NCBI GenBank assembly: GCA_046347155.1
Contig: JAXMGT010000001.1
Coordinates: 434,001-498,000 of the forward strand
DNA: 64,000 nt
Direction of reading: 5' to 3'
Origin: RPQJ01 sp046347155
GTDB taxonomy: Bacteria; Pseudomonadota; Gammaproteobacteria; Steroidobacterales; Steroidobacteraceae
Under the pieces are notes generated by a model, which saw only the letters and a program-made list of their open reading frames with translations, was not told the origin of the DNA and did no database searches. The position numbers and the translations under genes were made by a program. Positions 1-8,553 of the stretch are shown piece by piece. Within the stretch, counting starts at the first letter, position 1, and the number at the start of each line of letters is the position of its first letter.

Positions 1-458
1 TCGAGCGGGTCGACGACGACGGTCACGCGTTCGTGGTTCTTCGCCGACGCCCGCACCATCGCCGGGCCGCCGATGTCGATGTTCTCGATCGCGTCCTCGA
101 ACGTGCAGCCGGGCTTCGCGATCGTGGCCGAGAACGGGTACAGGTTCACCGCGACGAGGTCGATCGGCTCGATGCCGTGCTCGGCCATCACCGCGTCGTC
201 CACGCCGCGACGTCCGAGCAGGCCGCCGTGCACCTTCGGGTGCAGCGTCTTCACGCGGCCGTCCATGATCTCCGGGAAGCCCGTGACGGCCGAGACGTCG
301 GTGACGTCGATGCCGTTCTTGCGGAGCAGTGTCGCCGTGCCGCCGGTCGATAGCAGCGTGACTCCCTGGTCGCGGAGCGCACGGGCGAATTCGACGACGC
401 CGTCCTTGCTCGAGACGCTGATGAGCGCGCGGCGGATCGGTCCGTGGGTGGGCGCCAT
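1..458 (-). CDS. purH: Bifunctional AICAR formyltransferase / IMP cyclohydrolase, N-terminal part (cut by window edge)
   Basis: Catalyses the last two steps of de novo purine synthesis: formylation of AICAR and ring closure to IMP. Only about 152 N-terminal residues are inside the window, covering the IMP cyclohydrolase (MGS-like) domain. The translation begins MAPTHGPIRRALISVSSKDG and continues with the family hallmarks STGGTA, FPEIMDGRVKTLHPKVHGG and VNLYPF. The ATG at 458 lies 8 bases after the fis stop, so purH is very probably the last gene seen here of the dusB-fis-purH transcript. The gene runs off the left edge and the formyltransferase half is not visible. Identification is secure from the motifs. 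Confidence 0.96.
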   Translation of the reverse strand, partial: MAPTHGPIRRALISVSSKDGVVEFARALRDQGVTLLSTGGTATLLRKNGIDVTDVSAVTGFPEIMDGRVKTLHPKVHGGLLGRRGVDDAVMAEHGIEPIDLVAVNLYPFSATIAKPGCTFEDAIENIDIGGPAMVRASAKNHERVTVVVDPL

Positions 459-466
459 GGCGGGGC

Positions 467-766
467 TCAGGCCGAGATGCCGTACGTGCGCAGCTTCTTG
501 CGCAGCGTGCCGCGGTTGATGCCGAGCACCTCGGCCGCGCGGCTCTGGTTGCCCTCGGCGTAGTCGAGCACCGCCCTGAAGAGCGGCTCCTCGACCTCGC
601 GCATCACGAGGTCGTACAGCCGTCCGGGTGCGTGCCCGTTCAGGCTCGTGAAATAGCTGTCGAGCGCCTGCTCGGTCATCGATCGCAGCGGGATGCTGCG
701 GCCCGCCGGGGCGGTGGCCGGCCGCGATTCGCGGCGGGGCCTGGTCTTCGTTCGCGACGCCATCAT
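467..766 (-). CDS. fis: DNA-binding protein Fis
   Basis: Small nucleoid-associated protein that bends DNA and acts as a global regulator of stable RNA promoters, recombination and replication. The C-terminal helix-turn-helix is clear (NQSRAAEVLGINRGTLRKKL, near residues 70-90), preceded by the dimerisation helices. I start at the ATG at 766 (99 aa, close to the 98 aa of E. coli Fis) because a GAGGA ribosome site sits just upstream; the next in-frame ATG at 763 and one at 679 (MTEQALDSYF, giving about 70 aa) are alternatives. The first 28 residues are basic and low in complexity, so the internal start is possible. It lies 29 bases downstream of dusB, the classical dusB-fis operon. Confidence 0.94.
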   Translation of the reverse strand: MMASRTKTRPRRESRPATAPAGRSIPLRSMTEQALDSYFTSLNGHAPGRLYDLVMREVEEPLFRAVLDYAEGNQSRAAEVLGINRGTLRKKLRTYGISA

Positions 767-795
767 CGTGATCCTCGAAATCCCCCGCGCAGCGT

Positions 796-1779
796 TCAGG
801 CGGCGAGCGCCCCGTGCCGCGCATCGAAATACTCCCGCACTGCGGCGAGTTGTTCCCCGGCGGTCGTCACCTGCATGACGGACTGCCGGAACGCCAGCGC
901 CTGCGGACGCTCGCGGCAATACCAGCCGATGTGCTTGCGCGCGATCCTGACCCCCGCCTCCTCGCCGTAGAAGGCGTACAAATCGCGCAAGTGAGCCGTG
1001 ATGATATCACGCGTCTCCGCGGCCGCAGGTTCGTCCGGCGGTGCCCGACCGGCGAGCGCGGCGTCGATCTCGCGGAAGATCCACGGTCGTCCCTGGGCAC
1101 CGCGTCCCACCATCACGCCATCCGCGCCGGTCGCGCGGACCACGGCGAGCGCGTCGGCCGCACTCAGGATGTCGCCGTTCGCGAACACCGGGATCCGGAC
1201 CGCCGCCCGGATCTCGCCGATCGTCGCGTACTCGGCGCTGCCCTCGAAACGGCAGGCGCGCGTGCGCCCGTGCACGGCCAGCGCCGCGATGCCGGCCGAT
1301 TCGGCGATCCGGGCGATCGCGACGCCGTTGCGACGCTCGGGGCTCCACCCGGTGCGGATCTTGAGCGTGACCGGCACGCCCGCGGCGCGCACCGTCGCGT
1401 CGAGGATCGCCCCGACGAGCGACTCGTCGCGCAGCAGCGCGGACCCGGCGTCCTGGTTGCAGACCTTGCGCGCCGGGCAGCCCATGTTGATGTCGATGAT
1501 CTGCGCGCCCGCGTCCACGTTGCGTCGAGCGGCGTCGGCGAGGTAGCCGGGGTTGCCGCCCGCGATCTGCACGACGCGCGGCTCGGGCTCGCCCGCGTGG
1601 TCGCGCCGCCGGCGCGATTCGGCCGTGTCCCACAGCCGCGGGTCGGACGAGATCATCTCGCTTGCGGCGAGCGACGCGCCCATCCGGCGGCACAGGCGGC
1701 GGAACGGCAGGTCCGTGACGCCCGCCATCGGTGCGAGGACGGCGCGGCCGCCCAGCCGGTAAGGGCCGATCGTGATCAT
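796..1779 (-). CDS. dusB: tRNA-dihydrouridine synthase B
   Basis: FMN- and NADPH-dependent enzyme that reduces uridines to dihydrouridine in the tRNA D-loop. The 327-residue product has the family opening IGPYRLGGRAVLAPMAGVTD, the catalytic-cysteine segment INMGCPARKVCNQDAGSALL and the TIM-barrel phosphate-binding GADGVMVGRGAQGRPWIF. The ATG at 1779 gives a normal-length protein; upstream in-frame sequence overlaps the preceding gene and is not family-like. Ten bases separate it from the DUF3426 gene and 29 from fis, so it sits in the middle of a tight operon. DusB rather than DusA or DusC is supported by motif spacing and by the dusB-fis neighbourhood. Confidence 0.96.
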   Translation of the reverse strand: MITIGPYRLGGRAVLAPMAGVTDLPFRRLCRRMGASLAASEMISSDPRLWDTAESRRRRDHAGEPEPRVVQIAGGNPGYLADAARRNVDAGAQIIDINMGCPARKVCNQDAGSALLRDESLVGAILDATVRAAGVPVTLKIRTGWSPERRNGVAIARIAESAGIAALAVHGRTRACRFEGSAEYATIGEIRAAVRIPVFANGDILSAADALAVVRATGADGVMVGRGAQGRPWIFREIDAALAGRAPPDEPAAAETRDIITAHLRDLYAFYGEEAGVRIARKHIGWYCRERPQALAFRQSVMQVTTAGEQLAAVREYFDARHGALAA

Positions 1780-1789
1780 GCGGCGACCC

Positions 1790-3361
1790 TCAGCCCGGTC
1801 CCCGGGCGCAGCGCAGGATCGTCTTCGATTCGGGCAGGCAGACGTCGAGCTGGTAGCCGACCGAATCGCGGTCGGGCTCGACGACCTGCAGTTCGATCTC
1901 GGCACTCGCGCCGGGCGCGAGCATCCGGGACGCCTCGTCCCCGTTCTTCAGGTACTCCGCCGGCTGGAAGTCGCGCGAGGCGACCGCGCCGCCGTAGCGA
2001 TCGTCGAACTCGAGCCGCAGGACCGGGTGCGGCTGCGCGTAAGCCGCCTTGTTCGTCAGGTTCGCGTGCACGGTCACCTGACCGCCGGCGTCCGGCAGAC
2101 CGCCGGCGCCCCACTGGCGCAGCTCGTATGCAGCGACGTCCCAGCCGGGCGACAACGGCAGGCCGAGTCGCTCGTACATCGCGCCGACCAGTGGTCCGAA
2201 CCGCGTATCGCGGGCCAGGTCCTGGCGGTACTGGTGGACGGCCTGCGCGGCGAGCGCGATCGCGAGCGCGGTGCAGCCGACCGCCCACGCCACCGTGCGA
2301 CCGCCGCCCGCGCGCGGCTCCGGCGTGGCCTCGGGCGTCGCCACACGTCCGCGCCAACGCAGGTCCGACAGCGTTTCGGAGGACGCGATCCCGGGCGTCG
2401 CGCGACGGCTCGCGGGCGCACGCGTCGAGGGCGGCTCGAGCAAGGCCTCGAACGATGGCTCGGTCCGCCGGGGCGGTGTCTCGGGCGCCGGGGCCGGCGG
2501 TCGCAGCGGCACGACGACCGCCTCGGGCGGTCGCGCGGCGGCCGTCGGCGCGCCCGACAGCAGGACGTCCTCGACGGGTGTCCGTGGTTCCGGCGCGAGT
2601 CCCAGCAGGATCTCTGCATCGATCGGTCGGATCACGGGTGGCGCGGCGTGCGTGGCGGCGGGCGTGTCTTCGTCCACGCCGGACGGTCCGGACGGCACCA
2701 CGACCGCCGGCACCGGCAGCGCATCGACGGGGGCCGCATCGGCCGGTGCCGCAGCAGGCTCGACGGCGACCGCCGCGAGCGGCGCGGCGGCCGGCGGCTC
2801 GTCCGGCAGGTACTCCAGCGGCAGCGGCAGGTCGTCGTCATCCGGCGGATACGCGGAATCCGGGACGTCCGTGATGACCTCGAACTCGTCCGTCGAATCG
2901 AGGTCGAGGTCGCCGAGATCGAAGTCGACCGGCAGGTCGGCCGGCGACTCGATGCTGATCTTTTCGCCCTCGAGCGTGATGTCCTCGACGGGCGTCGCTT
3001 CGCTGACGACCACGAACGGCGAGTCGGCGGATTCCGCCGGTGCCCCGTCCGGTTCGCCCGTCGGGGCGACGTCGGAGACGTCGGATGCGGACCAGTCGCG
3101 CGATTCGAGGAACGCCTGGTCGATGTCGTCGTTCGGGTAGCGAAGTTCCGTCGGCGCCGGGGCGTCCGCGGCGATGACCTCGACGGCCGCGACCGGAGCG
3201 GCCTCGTCGCCGCCCGCCGGCGGGGGGACGACGTCCGTGAGCCACGTCAGCGCGTTGAACGCGCTGCCACAACGCCCGCAGCGCACCGTGCCGTTCGCGG
3301 CACGCAGCGCCGCCGCGGTGACGCGGAAGCGCGCAAGGCATTCGGGACACTGCGAATACAT
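1790..3361 (-). CDS. Zinc-ribbon DUF3426 membrane protein
   Basis: Protein of 523 residues with three parts. An N-terminal zinc ribbon (CPECLARF ... CGRCGSAFNAL, residues about 4-35) is of the MJ0042 type. A long acidic, proline- and alanine-rich linker follows (about 50-320). One transmembrane helix (AWAVGCTALAIALAAQAV, near residue 345) precedes a C-terminal DUF3426 beta-sandwich-like domain presumably in the periplasm. The start is the ATG at 3361, which places the zinc ribbon at the extreme N-terminus as in the family. Function is unknown; the family recurs between prmA and dusB in gammaproteobacteria such as Pseudomonas. The low-complexity linker is longer than the structured domains combined and is likely disordered. 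Confidence 0.85.
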   Translation of the reverse strand: MYSQCPECLARFRVTAAALRAANGTVRCGRCGSAFNALTWLTDVVPPPAGGDEAAPVAAVEVIAADAPAPTELRYPNDDIDQAFLESRDWSASDVSDVAPTGEPDGAPAESADSPFVVVSEATPVEDITLEGEKISIESPADLPVDFDLGDLDLDSTDEFEVITDVPDSAYPPDDDDLPLPLEYLPDEPPAAAPLAAVAVEPAAAPADAAPVDALPVPAVVVPSGPSGVDEDTPAATHAAPPVIRPIDAEILLGLAPEPRTPVEDVLLSGAPTAAARPPEAVVVPLRPPAPAPETPPRRTEPSFEALLEPPSTRAPASRRATPGIASSETLSDLRWRGRVATPEATPEPRAGGGRTVAWAVGCTALAIALAAQAVHQYRQDLARDTRFGPLVGAMYERLGLPLSPGWDVAAYELRQWGAGGLPDAGGQVTVHANLTNKAAYAQPHPVLRLEFDDRYGGAVASRDFQPAEYLKNGDEASRMLAPGASAEIELQVVEPDRDSVGYQLDVCLPESKTILRCARGPG

Positions 3362-3380
3362 GAGCCGGCCGTCTTCTCGT

Positions 3381-4259
3381 TCAGTCCGCGCGCCGCCGCC
3401 CGACGATGACGCCCCAGTCATCCCGCGTCGCGGTTTCGCCGATATCAAACCACGGCCGGTAAGCGGCTGTCACGGACTCGACCTGCGACGCGAGCACGCC
3501 GCTCAGTGCGAGCTCGCCGCCCGGGCGCAGGCCCGCCGCGAAGGCGGGCGCGAGTTCGACGAGCGGGCCGGCCAGGATGTTGGCCACCAGCGCGTCGGCA
3601 CCGGCCGGAACGAGGTCGGGCGACTCGGTCACCGTGAGCCGCCCGGCGACGCCGTTGCGGACCGCGTTTTCCCGGGTGGCCAACACCGCCTGCGGGTCGA
3701 GGTCCACCGCGTGCACCGAGGCCGCGCCGAGCTTCAGGGCCGCGATCGCGAGTATCCCGCTCCCGCAGCCGTAGTCGACGACGTGTCGCCCGTCGAGCGG
3801 CGTCCGGTCCAGCCACTCGAGGCACAGCGCCGTGGTCGGGTGGGTGCCCGTGCCGAACGCGAGTCCCGGATCGAGATCGATTCTCACTGCGCCGGCGTCG
3901 CCGGCGGCCTGGCCGTCCGGGCACACCCAGAGGCGCCGGCCGAATCGCATCGGCCGGAAGTCCTTGAGCCATTCGCGCTCCCAGGCGCGGTCCGCGACGA
4001 TCGCCGTGCGTGGCACCGGTCCGTCCGGGAATGCGGCGACGTAGGCCGCGACGACGTCGTGCAACTCGGCGTCCCCGTCGTAAAGCGCGCGGACGCGGAC
4101 AGTCGGCCACAGCGGCATCTCGCCCGGGCGCGGTTCGAGCACCGGATCGTCGGCCGCATCCTCGAGCGTCACGGACAGCGCGCCGAGCGAGGACAGCAGG
4201 TCCTCGTGGGGCGCCGGATCGGATCGACCGATCTCGACCGTCAGTTCTCGGAAGGGCAT
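3381..4259 (-). CDS. prmA: Ribosomal protein L11 methyltransferase
   Basis: S-adenosylmethionine-dependent enzyme that trimethylates several residues of ribosomal protein L11. The 292-residue product has the N-terminal substrate-recognition domain (MPFRELTVEIGR...) and a C-terminal Rossmann methyltransferase with VDYGCGSGILAIAALKLG and the acidic AVDLDPQA. It also has the catalytic-loop motif LVANILAGPLVELAP. The ATG at 4259 gives the standard family length. It is followed 19 bases later by the DUF3426 gene. In relatives prmA commonly follows accC or accC-yhdT-panF on the same strand. Here two divergent genes lie between, so prmA must have its own promoter in the 218-base gap 4260-4477, where I see no convincing -35/-10 pair. 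Confidence 0.96.
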   Translation of the reverse strand: MPFRELTVEIGRSDPAPHEDLLSSLGALSVTLEDAADDPVLEPRPGEMPLWPTVRVRALYDGDAELHDVVAAYVAAFPDGPVPRTAIVADRAWEREWLKDFRPMRFGRRLWVCPDGQAAGDAGAVRIDLDPGLAFGTGTHPTTALCLEWLDRTPLDGRHVVDYGCGSGILAIAALKLGAASVHAVDLDPQAVLATRENAVRNGVAGRLTVTESPDLVPAGADALVANILAGPLVELAPAFAAGLRPGGELALSGVLASQVESVTAAYRPWFDIGETATRDDWGVIVGRRRAD

Positions 4260-4477
4260 GGGTGCGGTGTCCGGTGCGGGCTCGGGTCGCCGGCGTCGCG
4301 CTTGCCGCGCCGCCGGCGTGGGGCGCATTCTCCCGCCGATCCGGACGGACGGCCATAGACCGTGGGGCCCTCGGACCCCCGGTTCGACCCGGCCCCCCCG
4401 ACGGGGGTGGGAACGGTCACCGTGCCACCCGTGAACACTAGCGAGACGGCCCGACTCGGCGGCCGGGGGAAGTCGAC

Positions 4478-4882
4478 ATGAGCGATTCGACGGGCGAAGT
4501 CGGGCGACCGGCGCAGGTGCGCGTGCTCTGCGTGCTGCTGCTGCTCGCGGGCCTGTTCGCCGCGATGCTCGGATGGTCGGCGAGCGCGTACTACTACACG
4601 GCGGGGTGCCTGCTCGTGCTGGCCGTCCTGCTGTGGACCGGCCGGGCCGCTGCGCTCGTCCGGTGGGTGCTGGCGGTGAACGTCCTGGCCGGCACGGTGC
4701 TCGTGCTCGTGCTGTGGCTCGGCGACGGGCTCGGGCACGCGAAGCTCGACGTGTCCGGCGTCGCGTTCCTCGTCAACCATTTCCTCGGCGGGCCGTTCGC
4801 GTCGCTGCTCGCGCTCGCGATCCTGCCCGGCCTGCGGCGCGACGGCGCACTGGCCGCCTGGTTCGCGGCGCGGGGAGCGTGA
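4478..4882 (+). CDS. Small integral membrane protein, unknown function
   Basis: Product of 134 residues with about four hydrophobic helices (near residues 15-35, 38-55, 60-80 and 95-115), short polar ends and no catalytic motif I recognise. The ATG at 4478 is in a divergent position to prmA. The stop is 10 bases before the start of the haem-c/propeller gene, whose ribosome site overlaps the end of this frame, so the two are probably co-transcribed. GC-rich third codon positions support coding. It could be a membrane anchor or partner for the secreted protein downstream, but that is inference from position only. Confidence 0.7.
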   Translation: MSDSTGEVGRPAQVRVLCVLLLLAGLFAAMLGWSASAYYYTAGCLLVLAVLLWTGRAAALVRWVLAVNVLAGTVLVLVLWLGDGLGHAKLDVSGVAFLVNHFLGGPFASLLALAILPGLRRDGALAAWFAARGA

Positions 4883-4892
4883 GGTGCCCGCC

Positions 4893-6698
4893 ATGTCGCA
4901 CGTGTTCCCCGCCCGGTACGCGGCCGTTGCCGTGCTCCTGCTGCAGGCCGGCCCGGCCGCGGCCGCGTCGTTCAGGGGCACCGTCACGCTGCCGGACGGC
5001 CGCCCGGCCTACGGTGCGATGGTCTCCGTCGCCAACGCCGCGCACACGCAGCGGCAGACCGTCTATACGGCCGCCGACGGCAGCTACGCGATCGTGACGC
5101 CGTACGACGGCAGCCTGGCCGTGCGCGCCCGGCTCGCGAACTACGACGACGACGCCGTCACGGTGGAATCCGCCGCGGACGCCGTCAATGCGCTCGACCT
5201 CCGGCTCGCGGCCTTCGCCGACGCGCAGGCGGAGTCCGACGCGCTGCCCGCCTCGGCGCACAACGCGAAGCTCGAGTGGAAGCGCGCCGAGGACAAGCAG
5301 GACTTCGTGAGCCAGTGCAATTACTGCCACCAGCTCGGCAACATGACGACCCGCGCGCCACGCAGCCACGAGCAGTGGGTCGCGACGATCCGGAAGATGG
5401 AGGGTTACCTGGCCATGGTGACCCGCGCGCAGAAGGAGCTCTTCGCGAGCGTGCTCGCGAAGGGCTTCGACGGCACGCCGGTCACCGCGAAGCTCGACTA
5501 CGGCGCGACCGAGTCGCTGCCGCGGGCCAAGATCGAGGAGTGGACCGTCGGCGATTCGTTCTCGTTCATCCACGACATGGACGTGATCGCCGACGGCCGG
5601 ATGGTCGGCACCGACGAGGGCCACGACAAGCTCTGGATCCTGGACCCGGCCACCGGCTCGATCGAGACGGCGGACCAGCCGCCGAGCGGGCTGCCGCGCG
5701 GCGGCCTGTTCGCCGGGATGCAGCTGCCGATCGGCGTGTTCAACGGCAGCCACGGCCCGCACAGCATGGGCCAGACTTCGGACGGCCGGCTCTGGATCAC
5801 GAATTCGCTGTCGTCGACGCTGATGTCGTACGACCCGAAGACGAAGCACTGGAAGGTCTACCCGGTGCCCGGCGACGCGCTCTACCCGCACACGGTGCGC
5901 GTGGACCGTAACGACGTCGTTTGGTTCACGATCGTCGCCTCGAACCAGGTGGGCCGCTTCGACCCGAAGACGGAACGGATGACCGTGATGCGGCTGCCGC
6001 ACAACGGCTTCTTCCGCTGGCTCACGGACATGCTGTTCCCGACGCTCCTGCGGATCTCGTCGTGGTTCCCGGACCACTCGTACCTGCTCGACTTCTCGCA
6101 CCACCGGTTCCTCGGCTACCAGGTGCAGGCGTTCCCGTACGGCATCGACGTGAACCCGAAGGACGGCAGCATCTGGTACTGCAAGCTCTACGCGAACCGG
6201 ATCGGCCGGATCGACCCGAAGACGATGGCGGTGACCGAGTACGAGACGCCGCTGCCCGGCCCGCGCCGCGGCCGCTTCGACGCGGATGGCGTGTTCTGGG
6301 TGCCGGCCTTCGACGCGGGCGCGCTGATGCGCTTCGACCCGGCGAACGGGCAGTGGAAGACCTGGCGGATCCCCGGGGTCGCACCGGGCGAGTACGAGAC
6401 GCCGTACGCGCTGAACGTGTACCGGCCGACGGGCGAGGTGTGGCTCACGCCGAACAACTCCGACCGCGTCGTGCGCTTCGACCCGAAGACCGAGACGTTC
6501 CAGAGTTACCCGAGCCCGACACGGGTGACGGTGCTGCGGGACGTCTCGTTCACGAGGGACGGCAAGGCCTGCTCGTCGCAGTCGAACCTGCCGTCGTGGG
6601 CGATCGAGGGCGGCGTACCCGGCTACCTCTGCATCGACCCGCAGGGCGGGGCCCGGGACCGCGCCGCGCTCGCCGCGCGCGCGTCGGCCACGCACTGA
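4893..6698 (+). CDS. Secreted carboxypeptidase-regulatory / c-type haem / Vgb-like beta-propeller protein
   Basis: Exported protein of about 601 residues with three parts. A signal peptide (hydrophobic stretch ending AAA near residue 24) leads into a carboxypeptidase-regulatory-like beta sandwich (FRGTVTLPDGRPAYGAMVSV, to about 105). A short helical domain carries CNYCH at 142-146, a CXXCH covalent-haem motif. A C-terminal virginiamycin-B-lyase-like propeller (about 215-595) has repeated FDPKTE...WFT blades. I start at the ATG at 4893, 6 bases after GAGGTG, rather than the in-frame GTG at 4884. Combining a haem-c site with a Vgb-type propeller suggests an electron-transferring periplasmic sensor or oxidoreductase rather than an antibiotic lyase. 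Its 3' end faces accC with 19 bases between. Confidence 0.82.
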   Translation: MSHVFPARYAAVAVLLLQAGPAAAASFRGTVTLPDGRPAYGAMVSVANAAHTQRQTVYTAADGSYAIVTPYDGSLAVRARLANYDDDAVTVESAADAVNALDLRLAAFADAQAESDALPASAHNAKLEWKRAEDKQDFVSQCNYCHQLGNMTTRAPRSHEQWVATIRKMEGYLAMVTRAQKELFASVLAKGFDGTPVTAKLDYGATESLPRAKIEEWTVGDSFSFIHDMDVIADGRMVGTDEGHDKLWILDPATGSIETADQPPSGLPRGGLFAGMQLPIGVFNGSHGPHSMGQTSDGRLWITNSLSSTLMSYDPKTKHWKVYPVPGDALYPHTVRVDRNDVVWFTIVASNQVGRFDPKTERMTVMRLPHNGFFRWLTDMLFPTLLRISSWFPDHSYLLDFSHHRFLGYQVQAFPYGIDVNPKDGSIWYCKLYANRIGRIDPKTMAVTEYETPLPGPRRGRFDADGVFWVPAFDAGALMRFDPANGQWKTWRIPGVAPGEYETPYALNVYRPTGEVWLTPNNSDRVVRFDPKTETFQSYPSPTRVTVLRDVSFTRDGKACSSQSNLPSWAIEGGVPGYLCIDPQGGARDRAALAARASATH

Positions 6699-6717
6699 GC
6701 GCGGCCGCGATGCCGGG

Positions 6718-8061
6718 CTACTTGAGGCCCAGCCGCCGCTCGAGGTAGTGGATGTCGGTGCCGCCGGCGCGGAAGGCCGCGTGCTGGAAGATTTCCTGGT
6801 GCAGCGGCACGTTCGTCTTGATCCCCTCGACGACGATCTCGCCGAGCGCGTTCTTCATGCGCACGATCGCCGTGTCGCGGTCCTCGCCGTAGGCGATCAC
6901 CTTCGCGATCAGCGAGTCGTAGTGCGGGGGCACCGTGTAACCGGTGTAGACGTGGCTGTCGACCCGGATCCCCGGTCCGCCCGGCGCGTGCCAGAGCTTC
7001 ACCGGCCCGGGCGACGGCGTGAACTTCTTCGGGTCCTCGGCGTTGATCCGGCACTCGATCGCGTGGCCGCGGATGTGGACGTCGTCCTGGGACCACGGCA
7101 GCCGCTCGCCGGCCGCGATGCGCAGCTGCGCCTTCACGAGGTCGATGCCCGTGACCATCTCGGTCACCGGGTGCTCGACCTGGATCCGGGTGTTCATCTC
7201 GATGAAGTAGAACTCGTCGTCCTGGTAGAGGAACTCGAGCGTGCCGGCGCTGCGGTAGCCGATGTCGGCGCAGGCCGAGGCGACGCGCTCGCTCATGAAC
7301 TTGCGCGCCTTCGCCGACAGTCCCGGCGCGGGCGCCTCCTCGATCACCTTCTGGTGGCGGCGCTGCATCGAGCAGTCGCGCTCGCCGAGACAGATCACGT
7401 TGCCGTACTGGTCCGCGAGCACCTGGAACTCGATGTGGCGCGGGCGCTCCAGGAACTTCTCCATGTAGACCTGGTCGTTGCCGAACGCCGCGAGGGCCTC
7501 GGCGCGCGTGACGCCGACCGAGTGCACCAGCGTCGCCTCGCTGTGCACGACGCGCATCCCGCGCCCGCCGCCGCCGCCCGAGGCCTTGATGATCACCGGG
7601 AAGCCGATGTCGCGGGCGATCCGGACCAGTTCCTCCGGATCGTTGCCGAGCGGGCCGTCCGAGCCCGGCACGCAGGGCACGCCGGCCTTCTTCATCGCCT
7701 GGATCGCCGACACCTTGTCGCCCATCAGGCGGATCGTCTCGGCGCGCGGCCCGATGAACGTGAACCCGCTCTTCTCGACCCGCTCGGCGAAGTCCGCGTT
7801 TTCGGACAGGAACCCGTAGCCCGGGTGGATGCCGACGGAATCGGTCACCTCGGCCGCGCTGATGATCGCCGGCATGTTCAGGTAGCTCTCGCGCGACGGC
7901 GCCGGCCCGATGCAGACCGTCTCGTCGGCAAGCAGCACGTGCTTCAGGTTCCGGTCGGCCGTCGAGTGGACGGCGACCGTCTTGATGCCGAGTTCGCGGC
8001 AGGCCCGCAGGATGCGGAGCGCGATCTCGCCGCGATTCGCGATGACGACCTTGTCGAGCAT
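6718..8061 (-). CDS. accC: Acetyl-CoA carboxylase, biotin carboxylase subunit
   Basis: ATP-grasp enzyme that carboxylates biotin on AccB in the first committed step of fatty acid synthesis. The 447-residue protein (E. coli 449) contains KVVIANRGEIALRI at the start, the glycine-rich ATP loop KASGGGGGRGMRVV, the EKFLERPRHIEFQV segment and the catalytic IEMNTRIQVEHPVTE. The ATG at 8061 overlaps the accB stop by one base (TGATG), the usual sign of translational coupling; an in-frame GTG three bases upstream is an alternative. Identification is unambiguous. Confidence 0.98.
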   Translation of the reverse strand: MLDKVVIANRGEIALRILRACRELGIKTVAVHSTADRNLKHVLLADETVCIGPAPSRESYLNMPAIISAAEVTDSVGIHPGYGFLSENADFAERVEKSGFTFIGPRAETIRLMGDKVSAIQAMKKAGVPCVPGSDGPLGNDPEELVRIARDIGFPVIIKASGGGGGRGMRVVHSEATLVHSVGVTRAEALAAFGNDQVYMEKFLERPRHIEFQVLADQYGNVICLGERDCSMQRRHQKVIEEAPAPGLSAKARKFMSERVASACADIGYRSAGTLEFLYQDDEFYFIEMNTRIQVEHPVTEMVTGIDLVKAQLRIAAGERLPWSQDDVHIRGHAIECRINAEDPKKFTPSPGPVKLWHAPGGPGIRVDSHVYTGYTVPPHYDSLIAKVIAYGEDRDTAIVRMKNALGEIVVEGIKTNVPLHQEIFQHAAFRAGGTDIHYLERRLGLK

Positions 8062-8522
8062 CACTCGATCACGAAGAGCGGCTGGCCGAACTCGACCGGG
8101 TCCCCGTTCTTCACGAGCACGGAGACCACCCGGCCGGCCTTGTCCGACTCGATCTGGTTCATCATCTTCATCGCCTCGATGATGCAGAGCACGTCACCGG
8201 GCTTCACCTCGCTGCCGATCTCGACGAACGCCTTCGCGCCCGGGGCGGGCGCGGAATAGAACGTGCCGACCATCGGTGCGGTCACGGCGTGGTCGGGCGC
8301 CGCCGCGGGCTTGGCCGCCGGCGCGGACGGGGGCGGTGCCGCCGCCGCGGCCGGGGCGGCCGGCGGGGGTGGCGCATAGGCCATCGGTGCCTGGAAGATC
8401 TGCGCGCCGCCGGTCGGGTGTCGGCTGATGCGGACCGATTCCTCGCCTTCCTTGATCTCGATCTCCGAGACGCCGGATTCCTCGAGCAGTTCGATCAGCT
8501 TCTTGACCTTGCGGATGTCCAT
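8061..8522 (-). CDS. accB: Acetyl-CoA carboxylase, biotin carboxyl carrier protein
   Basis: Carries the biotin that shuttles the carboxyl group from AccC to the carboxyltransferase. The 153-residue product has an N-terminal helical region (MDIRKVKKLIELLEESGVSE), an alanine/proline-rich flexible linker (about 50-75) and a C-terminal lipoyl/biotinyl domain. Its biotin-acceptor lysine lies in EAMKM. The ATG at 8522 is chosen because it gives the canonical N-terminus; longer frames add non-family residues. It lies 31 bases after aroQ and is coupled to accC. Confidence 0.98.
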   Translation of the reverse strand: MDIRKVKKLIELLEESGVSEIEIKEGEESVRISRHPTGGAQIFQAPMAYAPPPPAAPAAAAAPPPSAPAAKPAAAPDHAVTAPMVGTFYSAPAPGAKAFVEIGSEVKPGDVLCIIEAMKMMNQIESDKAGRVVSVLVKNGDPVEFGQPLFVIE

Positions 8523-8553
8523 TCGGGGACCCTTTTTTCGTCGATTGATCGTT

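Noticed and set aside
814..2874. Long plus-strand open frame of 686 codons across dusB and the DUF3426 gene
   Set aside because: Its translation is almost entirely Arg/Ala/Gly/Pro, the shadow of high-GC genes on the other strand, and the opposite-strand genes have clear family motifs.
4773..6695. 640-codon minus-strand open frame opposite the propeller gene
   Set aside because: Composition is the antisense of the plus-strand gene, which has a signal peptide, CXXCH and propeller repeats; no motif is seen on the minus strand.
4893..6698. Calling the propeller gene a streptogramin (virginiamycin B) lyase
   Set aside because: Only the propeller is similar; the haem motif, extra domain and export signal argue against a cytoplasmic antibiotic-inactivating enzyme.
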